This document shows positions 44,729 through 55,523 of a DNA stretch of 64,000 bases, in pieces; positions within the stretch are counted from its first letter, which is position 1, and each line of letters starts with the position of its first letter. The position numbers were made by a program, and so were the translations under genes. The DNA is from Lenzites betulinus (lineage: Eukaryota > Basidiomycota > Agaricomycetes > Polyporales > Polyporaceae): positions 124,001-188,000 of the forward strand of contig JABYQU010000030.1 in assembly GCA_022264855.1 (NCBI GenBank). Direction: 5' to 3'. Under the pieces are notes generated by a model. The model had not been told where the DNA came from. It did no database searches and saw nothing but the letters and a program-made list of their open reading frames with translations.

Positions 44729-45289
44729 ATGTGCCGCCTTCGCCAGTACGTGTGCAGCCACCCATTCTGTGGAATCTGTGCTCATACTAGAGTCCACAGA
44801 GTCCGTACCGTCTACACGAAGTAAGTCTCGGTGCGAAATCTTGATGCACTAAAACTCACCAGATGGTTATAGGTGCATGCATGGCGTTACTGCTGTGAGT
44901 GTCCCCCACAACTACACAACCGGTTCACTGACCGAAACCTCTTGCACTTAGCCCGACGTAGACGTGTGTTGCCGTCCGCGAATTGGCAAATTATATTAAC
45001 CGCTAATAAAATGAATGCAGCTGCGTTGCGATCGCACCAACTGCATCTTCAGCCCCTACCATCCGGCGGGATGCACCGGTGACAATTGCAAGAAGAACTG
45101 TTGGCAGTAGTGAGTACTAGCTCTGTGCTTCATCGAACTGCCGCTTACAGTGTCCGTAGTCGTGCTGCCCCGCAGCAGTACAGTGAGTGCATATACCCAC
45201 GGTCGCCAAGTGAGGACCTTACTGACCATTCCGCAGCCGAGCACAAGAACGCGTACTGCCCCATCTGCTTCGGGGCGGGATACCGCTGA
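44729..45289 (+). CDS. Small Cys-rich protein of unknown function
   Basis: Five short exons can be joined by consensus splice sites. Exon 1 gives MCRLRQYVCSHPFCGICAHT (an internal intron at GTGTGC is also possible). A mini-exon adds CMHGVTA. Then come LRCDRTNCIFSPYHPAGCTG and DNCKKNCWQY, VRSRAAPQQY, and the last exon EHKNAYCPICFGAGYR, with the stop at 45287-45289. The MC start, the paired Cys and the C-terminal CPIC knuckle resemble short zinc-knuckle proteins common in Agaricomycetes. No signal peptide is visible, so a cytosolic or nuclear zinc-binding protein is more likely than a secreted effector. The alternative exon-1 splice leaves the N-terminal Cys number uncertain. Confidence 0.55.
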
Positions 45290-45625
45290 AGACAGCCGCT
45301 TGCTGTGGCCGACGGTGGCCCGCCGCTTCTTGTGACTGTATATACTACCGATGACATCTGTGCGACTGAATCATACACGTACTTCTTGGTATTCACACCC
45401 AACGATGACCCTGAAAGCGTGGCAATACGGGTCAATGCCTGCACGTTGAGGGAGTAGACATGACCGAAGATGACAGGACCGCTGCGCACCGTAGCTCGAA
45501 CAAAGCAGAAGCATAGCATTGCAGATATAATATTACAATGATGATACAATAGTGGAAAGGGACTGCGTAAGAATAAGTACGGTGATGACCTAAGTTCCTT
45601 GAGCAACGGTACGCACCGGTGAGGC

Positions 45626-46105
45626 TCAATCCTCGTCCTTGATATCATGCTTTTTCTTGAGCTGCGCTAACTCCTCTTCCCTCCGCGCAATTTCCGCTTT
45701 CGCCGCCGCGGCATCCTGTTTGGCCGGCATATGGTATAGCACGACGATGTAGCGCTCCTGCAAATGGAAACCGTTCAAGTGGTCCAGCGCGTTCTTGGCC
45801 TGTAGCGTGTCAGCGGAGACAGTGGACGGCAGCTGGCCGGACGTTACTCACGTCCATGACGTCGTCAAACACGACGAAGGCCGTTCCCCTCGACTTCTGC
45901 TCATTTCCAATACGAATCTGGCGGATGCTGCCGTACCGGCCGAAGAGGTCGTACAAGTCTTCGCCCGTGATCTGGTAGTTCAGGTTCTTGACAAACAGAA
46001 TTCTGTTCGCACCAGGAGGAAGCTTAGTCTAATAGACAGCGGTTAAGCACCAGAGGCAGCGAAGAACGCAGATGACAGAAGTACCGTTGGTCGTGCCAGA
46101 GCCAT
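45626..46105 (-). CDS. SF3B6: Splicing factor SF3B6 (SF3b14a/p14)
   Basis: Exon 1 from 46105 encodes MALARPT. After an intron the RRM begins TKLPPGANRILFVKNLNYQI (RNP2: ILFVKNL). It continues with LYDLFGRYGSIRQIRIGN, then KSRGTAFVVFDDVMDAKNAL (RNP1: RGTAFVVF) and FHLQERYIVVLYHMPAKQ. It ends in a charged helix, LAQLKKKHDIKDED, with the stop at 45626. Length (about 125 residues) and order match p14, the U2 snRNP protein that contacts the branch-point adenosine and SF3B1. Three exons are seen. It is one of three splicing-linked genes within 10 kb (with FAL1 and SF3A3). Confidence 0.95.
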
Positions 46106-46340
46106 GGTCGTGGTTGTGGTCAGGGTCTGACTTCGCTGAGCGCGCAAGTCCTCAGTGGCGCTAGTTTTTCCCAATATGGCAACTCGGACCAAGTTTGCAG
46201 GAACGACCCAGTTGTGCCCATGCCGACGATCTCGTCCTTTATTCCGAGCGTTCATCCTTGCAGCTTCTATCGTCGTCTTTGGCTGAACAATTGTATTTGA
46301 TATTCGAGACCTGCGTCCACGATACACAACTACCACGCGT

Positions 46341-47339
46341 TTACAAAAAAGACACGCCGAGGAGCATCGTAGCAACAGTCAAGCCGATCCAGCTCATCTC
46401 GGCCTTCCCCATGCTCGACGACGGCGCGTTCGTGCCACCAGGGGTCGCGGGGCTGGTAGCGGTGCCAGACGCGGCGGAAGCACTACCGGTGCTGTTCGCG
46501 GTGCCTGTGCTGTTCGCATCCGGTCCAGTGAAGAAGAAGTTCCCGGCGATCGGGCTGCCCAGTCCGAGCTCCTGCGCGAAGAGCGAGATGTTGAAGTTGC
46601 TGATGGGCGTCGACGAGTTCAAGAACTGCGACACGGCGGACGTGAAGTTCGCGGGCTGGACGAAGAGCAGCAGCGTGTATCTGTTTATGGAACAAAACGC
46701 CGGTGAGTATCTCCGCCGGGCGAAGTAGCGGTGCGCAATTACCGGTGCGGGTCTGAGCCTGCGGGAGGCGTCGGCCTGAGGAAGTCGGATATGGCAGGCG
46801 TGTTGTTGACAAGCAATGCGCCGGTAGCGAGACTCCCATTTGCCTGGATACCGGGGGCGAGCAGGTGGCGGATCTGCGATGCCGTCGGGTTTTGGGGCGT
46901 CGGGGCATCAGGATCGACCATGGCGAGCACGAACGTCTGCTGAGCAAACGACGTGTCGTTCGTCGTCAAGAACACCTGCGGACGAAGTGCGTTTTCTAGG
47001 TGCATTTACGCTCAACTACCCTGCCAAGACCACCCCAGAGTGTGCAGTACTCACGCTCCCTGGTAAGGTTTGCACCGGGTGTTACGTTAACGGACACCCC
47101 CGTGGTGTTGTCCAAGAACACCACATTCAAAATCGCAGTAGGATTGAATGCGGGTAGCACTGTCGTGACACCGTCAGTGTTCCGTCGACGGTCCGCCAAA
47201 CGGCATAAGACGCACCATCTGGCACAATTTTCGCAGCGGTGAATGCCTGAGTGACGTCGGTGATCGTAAAGTTGGTGCTGTTCTGGGCGGACACGCAGGA
47301 AACGGCAAGAGCGGCGATAGCGAGAGCTTGGACGAACAT
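46341..47339 (-). CDS. Secreted or GPI-anchored PEBP-like protein
   Basis: Start MFVQALAIAALAVSCVSAQ at 47339 is a signal peptide with likely cleavage near VSA-QN. The PEBP fold follows: AFTAAKIVPDGA, AILNVVFLDNTTGVSVNVTP, then VLAMVDPDAPTPQNPTASQI (the DPDAP motif) and RHLLAPGIQANGSLATGALL. A later exon has YTLLLFVQPANFTSAVSQF. The tail is Ser/Thr/Gly-rich and ends with the hydrophobic MSWIGLTVATMLLGVSFL, a GPI-anchor-type signal. Several NxS/T sites suggest glycosylation. PEBP proteins bind phospholipid head groups or inhibit proteases; secreted fungal members are little studied. Four exons are implied. A TATAAG element at 47393-47398 (minus) precedes the start by about 55 bases. Confidence 0.82.
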
Positions 47340-47399
47340 CTTGGCTCGACGTTGACGGTGTGTGGAGCCCCACTCGGCGACCCAGTTTGCCTCTTATAC

Positions 47400-49487
47400 C
47401 CGTGATCTTTTCTTGGCGGAGTGGCAATCGCTTCGTCAGGATGTTCTCGTGTGAGCGTCCTTGCTGCGTGCAGCATGTGCATGAGAGGCCGGTGGTCGCG
47501 CTCCCATCACCCGGGTGCACACACCAAAGGTGTGCTATGATTCTGTAAACAACACAACCGATGAGGTACGGGCTGTACTATCCTTCGTCAGCCCGGTGCT
47601 GTCGCTGTTTCAATCTCGTAAACAGAGGAGTTAGCAGTGCGCATAAGCTTGCTTAAACCCGCTGATAGCAGCTTGAGCTGCGTAGCTGAGGCCGTCAATC
47701 CCACGCAACGCCGAATAGACCACTGAGAAAAGATGCTCGAGGTCCTTCGGCCCGCCATGATGGAACCACGGGGAGGTGAATACAAGGCCATATGGAGGGC
47801 ATTTGAGTTGGGAGGACTCTGTTTACACATTAGCCTGCGTGTCCCCGTGCCAGCCTAAGGGTGGCAACCGTGAGAGGGAGCGGCAAGACGTCATTCTTGC
47901 ACTAGACAGACCCCGGATGGCCAGCACGGGGAGCGGCGGTGTACACATCTGCGTCGAGACCGCCACCGCCTGCCGACGGACGCCGCGAGGGGCGCTACGG
48001 CCGGGAGCGCGCCCGCCGCCCCGCGGACTTTGCGAGCAAGCAGGGAGCACGCCCATTAGGATGCCGAAGGAGCTCTGCGGGCCGTGATGCAGGCTCGCAC
48101 GGCCGCCAGCGACGATCCATGCGCCCCCGCGAACACAGCGGACTGATCCTAGCCCAAATTCAACCTTTGCTGCGCACGACCGCGCCGCTTGAGTGGTGGC
48201 TAAATAGCCGACTCGGTTCGCGGCATGGGCGACGTCCAACGCGAGGCTATCCGATTTAAATCGTACTTGACAGTGTGCATCAATTGTAAGCACCAGCATG
48301 GTCGCGTGGCGCTGCAGTGTCGTGGGCATCAACGGCTGGGGAAGACTTGACACGCACCCGGATATGTCTTGTCATGGTGAAACGCCAGTGCAGGGGGTGG
48401 CTAGTCCTCCTGTCAGGTCTCAAAAGACCTACCAGAGGGGCGAGTCGTGGTTCCCGCATACAGGCCGCCACGCAAACATCCTCCAGGCGGTCGGAGACAA
48501 CAGCCAGTCAATGAACGAGGCGGCCAATCATCCGTACGGTGCGTCACGCCGCTGCCAGGAACGGGACGATGAGACATTGCCGTAAAGCTCATTCTGCGGT
48601 AGAGTCCTCGCTACCGAGGCCATGGGTCCAGCGGGTGCCCCGCATCGAGCATGGAGGGAGGAAGACGTCGTAGAATGACCTAGAAGTGGTCGGGTGAGAT
48701 GGGCCGCGTTATTGAGGGACCGAATGATTGAGGACCGAGTGATTGAGTTAACGGTGGCAGCGTCGGAGTCATAGGCCCAATTGCTATCGCTTGCAGGTTT
48801 CCTATCGCCTCAAAACGGAAAACGGGGCCTGGTGATGGGTCCTAGAAATTGCCCTCCGCCTGTAGATGACGTTATAGCGTAGCACTAGAATTGCATTAGA
48901 GTGACACCGTATAGCAATGACTGGAATTTGTCCATGAATGAACGGATGCAGAAGCAGCTGATACCAGAGACTCCTCGACCGGTATTTGCAGACGCGTCAT
49001 TCGGAGCTTGAGGCGTATGTGGCTTTATTGCATATTCACTCCAGTCCGGCTTCCACATACCGCAGCTATTGGACAGACCGGTCGGCAAACGACCGCCGAC
49101 TGACCGAAGAAGTCTGATGTGCTAAGGGAAGTCAGTGACCGATGGTTGGGCGTCGAAATTGCTTGTTCCCGGTGCAGCGGGAGAAAGAAATGGAAGCGTC
49201 TTCTATAGGCTAGGTCATATATTGTTACGTTCGTACCGCCGAAGGTTAGAGCAGCCAATGGTCGTGCTGACGGTGGGAGGCCGGAGGCCGATGACTGTTA
49301 GATGTGTGGTGGGGAATTAGAATACGTCGGGTGTATGGCACAGCAAGCCGATGCTTCGCATTTCGTGATAGGATTGGTATAAAGTTACACCCATGATACG
49401 TCCTGCCAGTGTATGAAGGGATGAGTATTGAGCATTACCATTCGCACCGGCCAAACCGGATTAAAGAGCTTCACCTCTACGCGCTGA
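47400..49487. other. Gene-poor interval with one possible orphan exon
   Basis: About 2.1 kb with no supported gene. One minus-strand stretch at about 47627-47800 reads like a real C-terminus (YGLVFTSPWFHHGGPKDLE then VVYSALRGIDGLSYAAQAAI, stop after YAHC), but I found no upstream exon. The longer open frame 47823-48353 (-) is Arg/Ala/Pro-rich without motif. A short tandem repeat lies at 48711-48752. Confidence 0.3.
48711..48752. repeat. Short imperfect tandem repeat, about 15-16 bp unit
   Basis: ATTGAG recurs at 48711, 48727 and 48742, the first two followed by GGACCGA. This gives two and a half units of 15-16 bp. No gene overlaps it. Confidence 0.6.
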
Positions 49488-49908
49488 CTAGATCTTCCGT
49501 GACTTCCGCTGGACGTCTTGGCATTCCTCCTGCCCGCGTACACACACTACAGCCGACGCGCCCTGGTCCTGTGCGTCCGGAATCAAACACTTGACGTCTT
49601 GAACATCGGGGCACGGGCAGTCGGACGGCAGAGCGACGCAGACAAGGGTGTTGGGGCAAAGATAATTGGAGCATGGCACTGTCGGCGGACATTCCACGCA
49701 TATCAGCTCGAGTCGTACTACAAGAATAAACCGAAGGCTAGAACGCACCGGCATCCGAGTGTGCCTGCCATTGGCCCACCCCGCCCGCCGGCCGCTGTTG
49801 TTGGTGCTGCTGCTGCTGGCCTCCGAACATCTGTTCAAAGAAGCCGAACTGCGCTAGCACAGCAGAGCAGTGAAGAACCAAACACAGGAAGAATGTCTGG
49901 AACAGCAT
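49488..49908 (-). CDS. LCL2: Long chronological lifespan protein 2 (LCL2), secretory
   Basis: Start [20 protein letters not shown] at 49908 is a signal peptide. Next is [13 protein letters not shown] with a short Gln run, then [10 protein letters not shown] at the end of exon 1. After one 70-100 nt intron the conserved core is [20 protein letters not shown] and [20 protein letters not shown]. The end is [20 protein letters not shown] with the stop at 49488. Eight or so Cys residues in the core match the LCL2 family, a small fungal secretory-pathway protein linked to ER-associated degradation and chronological lifespan in yeast. Length (about 115 residues) is as expected. Confidence 0.88.
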
Positions 49909-50349
49909 GTTCTGGAAGAAGCGTTATCCCGGGCGCAAGTGGATGGCAGGGCCTGCGGTGGCTGGTGGTGGTAGGTGAGAGACACGTGTTACGTGCGGGC
50001 GGCTATAGCCTGGACGCGACACGCGAACGGCGTCTTCAGAAAAGGCGGGCAGTGGCCCTGGCGAACGTCGGCGAAGGTTGGCGGTTCAAGAATCGATGTC
50101 CATTCGAGAGCATACTGCATTGCGAAAACGTAAACATCATACAAATCCATAACTAGCAAGACGAGAATCGTCAAGAAGTGAAGTCCAAATCGAGCGTGGC
50201 AAGTACTGTCGTAGCAAAGGAGTACTAAGGTGTGGGTGTGATAAGGGGAGATGGGGTACTAAGATGGGGGCATGAGATGAAAGCATGGGAAGATCTGCTG
50301 GCTAGTCAGGTTGGAAAGTTTTCCAAAGGAAAATGTGGGAAGAACACGG
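49909..50349. other. Intergenic region
   Basis: About 440 bp between LCL2 (promoter side) and the 3' end of the KEN-box gene. Open frames here are antisense or read-through. No gene was seen. Confidence 0.45.
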
Positions 50350-51372
50350 TCAGAGGTCGTCGTCGTCGCCATCGAAGTCGTCAACCTCGTCCTCGAGCGC
50401 CCTCCGCATCTGCTTGCGTTCCTCCTTGCCCAACGGCGTGCGCCCAGGGGTGGTAGAAATCAGAGTGCGGATGGGACTCTCCCCGGCTCGTAGGACGCGC
50501 TCCTTGGGAGTAGTGCGGGCGGCTGACAGATAGTCGCAAACGTGCTTGGGATGTGGTGAAGGGGGCACGGGCTTCATCGCGCTCTTTGACGACGGTGAAA
50601 GGAGGGCCATCTTGATCAGAGAAGTCTCCGAAGGCGTACTGAGCTTCGCCGCTTTCTTAGACGACTTCCTGCGAGGCGGGAGGTTCTCCTTCTCATATTC
50701 GCCATCGGACGACGCTTCATCGGCAGTAGAGGGGGGTTGGGAGGAAGAGGAAGGAAGAATGATATGAGGGTCTTGATAGATCTCGAAGCCGGGGTAGTGG
50801 ATAGATTGGATGTCGGGAGGAGCGACGGTTCGCGGGATAAGCATGACTTCCGAAGTGGACACTCGTATCGAGGATGATACGCCTGAGGACTGCTCGGTGA
50901 TAGAAAGGCCTTCTGTGATTGTGCTGGACCCTCTTCCGGATAGGCGAGACGACCGACGCACGGGCGTAGCAGAAGTCCTCTTGGGGCTCCTTCGAGATGT
51001 ACGAGAGCCGCTTCTCGACACATCGTACGCCATCGACTCGGATGCCGCGGACGGCGGACCGGCCAGCTTCGATGAGCCGAAGTCGAGCTTCTTGGCTGGG
51101 CTCTCGGGTCCTTGGAGTAAGGCGTGGAAGTGGTTGGGTGCGAACCTGGCGCTATTGCTCGACGCGGACAGCGGACTTCGCGTATGACGCGTCCCAGCCG
51201 CACCCTCTTCCGCCTTCAGTCGCCGTTTCGCGGGGCTATCAATGCAGCCCAGTCCTGGAGAGTGTGGCCTCTTGTTGGGACGCAGGCGTTTGGCAGGGGT
51301 GCCTGAGAGGGGCGCATCGGCCTTGAAAAGCTCGAGGGGTAGGGGCATTAGAGGGCCCGGGCGAGGCGCCAT
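50350..51372 (-). CDS. Disordered, CDK-site-rich protein with KEN box, function unknown
   Basis: Single exon, 340 residues, start MAPRPGPLMPLPLELFKA at 51372, stop at 50350. No folded domain is recognised. It has many SP/TP sites (SPAKRR, SPAKKLDFG, RRSPKRTSATPVRRSSR), a short conserved-looking segment PGFEIYQDPHIILP, and a KEN box in EYEKENLPPRRKSSKK. Another CDK-type stretch, GESPIRTLISTTPGRTPLGK, precedes a helix (KEERKQMRRALEDE) and a terminal acidic tail DDFDGDDDDL. The KEN box plus dense CDK sites suggest an APC/C-degraded cell-cycle protein. Securin-like and G1/S-repressor-like proteins were considered, but no diagnostic motif decides. The neighbour is FAL1. Confidence 0.7.
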   Translation of the reverse strand: MAPRPGPLMPLPLELFKADAPLSGTPAKRLRPNKRPHSPGLGCIDSPAKRRLKAEEGAAGTRHTRSPLSASSNSARFAPNHFHALLQGPESPAKKLDFGSSKLAGPPSAASESMAYDVSRSGSRTSRRSPKRTSATPVRRSSRLSGRGSSTITEGLSITEQSSGVSSSIRVSTSEVMLIPRTVAPPDIQSIHYPGFEIYQDPHIILPSSSSQPPSTADEASSDGEYEKENLPPRRKSSKKAAKLSTPSETSLIKMALLSPSSKSAMKPVPPSPHPKHVCDYLSAARTTPKERVLRAGESPIRTLISTTPGRTPLGKEERKQMRRALEDEVDDFDGDDDDL

Positions 51373-51778
51373 GTCTTGATTGTCTTGCGAGGATATTGAG
51401 GGCGTAGATAAGATGGTGTCGGGGTCCGGGGGAAGGAGCAGAGAGGGAGGGGGTATTTATGATGGGAGTTGGAAAGCAAACCACGCGCCGCGCTCGCTTA
51501 CACGCGTCGCGATTGAGTGACAGCCACGTCACACGAGTCACACTCACGGTCGCGACCCGTCACATGTCAGCCGAGGCCCGTCACACCGCGAAAGAGCCTT
51601 GGCCAGGAAGCCCCCGGAACAATCCAGACGGTGCGCTCATGTCTGGCGACTCGGTAATGGCGCGAGCTACGAAAGCACAAAATCTCGTGATATCATTGCA
51701 CTCAGCAGGAAGAGAATGAAAGGAGGACTTCCCGACGTGATACTATACAGGTACGAAATATACATAGCAAGTGATAAC

Positions 51779-53408
<1,630 letters not shown>

Positions 53409-53587
53409 GGTGGAGTGGACGTGGATGAGAGAGAGCAGAGTTCGGAGTTCAAAATCTGGACGCTTCGCAAAGAGAGCGCATAAGCGCCCGAAGCGAACTT
53501 GAGCGTTGTGTAGGCGCCCAGTACTTGCGAGTCCGTTCCTGCCTCCTTCTCAAACTCCTCGCCTCCCTCGCGGCCGTACTTCTCGTC
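53409..53587. promoter_or_regulatory. Shared FAL1/SF3A3 divergent promoter
   Basis: There are 179 bp between divergent start codons of two splicing-related genes. No TATA box was found. Co-expression through this interval is inferred from spacing and function. Confidence 0.45.
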
Positions 53588-55435
53588 ATGGACTCCCTTC
53601 TTGAGGTGCAACGGCAAACACACGAAGAGATAGAGCATCTAGAACGCTCGTTACATACCATCCTCGCCAAGCCGCAGTCCTCACACCAAGTCCGGTTGCA
53701 GAATGAGCACAAGGCCTCCCAGCTTCTCGACCGTATACATTCGCGTGTTGTCACGCTGAGCAATCTATACGAGGACCAGGACACGAGAAAGTCTGAGATT
53801 GACGCGATATCTGGGACCACTCGCCAAGACGACCTGTCCGCGTTCTATGACAGGCTAGGGAAGATCACAGAACACCATGCAAAATACCCGAACTCCACTG
53901 TCGGTGGATTCGAGCTTGAACTGGCCGCATTTGTGGACGATGATGAGGAAATGGAAGACGAGGAATTTGAGCAGGATGACCGTAAGCTCCCAATCGAATC
54001 GACAGGAACCTGCCTTTGTAGACTGACATTTCATGTCTTGCTAGCTGTTGCCCTGTTGTTCTCTGGTGAAGAGGGCTATGGCAAATATCTTGACCTCTAT
54101 GCTAACCATTCGACATACAACAACCTCAAACATATCAGCAAGCGACTCGCCTACCTGCAGTACCTCGACGTCCTTCTCGCCGCTCAATCGCAAACAGTTC
54201 ATTCAGAGTTGCCTAAGGAGTGTCGACTTCATCGAGACTACGAGCTGTACGTTACTGGGACATTTTGTATCGCTTTAAGCTGATGCATGGTGCTGTAGAT
54301 ATGTCCGTGCTCTCCACACATACCTGGTTTCATTCACGAAAAGGTCACAACCGCTCGTGGATGTGGAGACGCAACAGCGTGAGGCGGAGGAGCAGTTCAA
54401 CAAATCCTGGGAGTCTGGTGAGACTGAGGAATGGGAGGAAGCCCAACGGAAAGCACCTGAAAATGGCGGTAGTGAAGCCGGGATATGGTGTGCAGCATGT
54501 AAGTCCCTTGATCAATGCATTACCCCGACACGTCTCATGGGTTCTCGACGATAGGCCAGAAGATGTACTCAAAGCAAACCGTGTACGACGCGCATCTGAC
54601 CTCAAAAAAGCACATCAAGGCCGCACAGAAACAAGCCACCGCGGAAGCGCCCCCCGCCAACCCCAACGGCCCTCCTTCCGCTACCGAGCCTCACCAGAAC
54701 GGAGAGTCATCACACCCCTCCGGCAAGAACAAACATCGCTCGGCCGCCCTTTATACTCACCTATGCACACACCTCCTCCGCGCCCTCATATCGCCACTGA
54801 ACGACACCAAATCCAATGTTGAGCGTAGGTTCTCGCTCACCGCACGTGAGCGTGAGCAGGAGCTGCTCGAGCAGGCGAAGAAGCCACCACCGGCTGCCAA
54901 GGCTCCTGCGAATGGCGAGGGCGGGGAAGAGGAAGAAGAAGAGGAACGTATCTACAACCCTCTCAAGCTCCCGCTTGGTTGGGACGGCAAGCCGATTCCG
55001 TACTGGTTGTACAAGCTCCATGGACTGGGAGTGGAGTACCGTTGCGAGATCTGCTCCGACCATGTGTACATGGGGAGGAAGAATTTCGAACGGCATTTCC
55101 AGGTGAGCTCTGACCCGGCGCGTCTTTCCGCTTGGGAGCTGACTTGACTCCCGTGCAGGAATCGCGGCATGCATTCGGTATGCGCGCACTGGGATTGCCT
55201 AACACGAAGCATTTCCACGAAATCACTCGTATCGAGGATGCTCTGGCGCGTAAGTGTGCTACAATCTATGCCAAGTGCTCAAGCTCACCTACCTTATTTA
55301 GTCGCTGAAAAGCTCAAGCGGGAAGGCCGACACGAGATCTTCGAGCAGGAGACCATGGAGGAGCTCGAAGACGAAGAGGGCAACGTCTACAACCGCAAGA
55401 CGTACGAGGACCTCAAGAAGCAGGGTCTCATCTAA
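53588..55435 (+). CDS. SF3A3: Splicing factor 3A subunit 3 (SF3a60, yeast PRP9)
   Basis: Start [20 protein letters not shown] at 53588 fits the family N-terminus; the frame stays open upstream but without conservation. Next are [17 protein letters not shown] helices (around [20 protein letters not shown]), [20 protein letters not shown] and [17 protein letters not shown]1-type C2H2 finger reads [19 protein letters not shown] with SKKH. The C-terminal matrin-type finger is [20 protein letters not shown], followed by [20 protein letters not shown]. The end EDLKKQGLI stops at 55433-55435. SF3A3 is part of the SF3a heterotrimer needed for stable U2 snRNP binding at the branch site. About seven short introns. 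Divergent from FAL1 and tail-to-tail with the phosphatase gene. Confidence 0.95.
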
Positions 55436-55523
55436 CCTGCATGCGCTTTGCTATATGTACTTGCTACATCGTGTGTGCGGTATTGCTGTCTTTGCCTGTA
55501 TCATACACTCTTCCTTGTCTATT

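Noticed and set aside
47823..48353. 176-codon minus-strand open frame
   Set aside because: No motif, signal or splice partner. Amino-acid make-up is typical of random GC-rich DNA.
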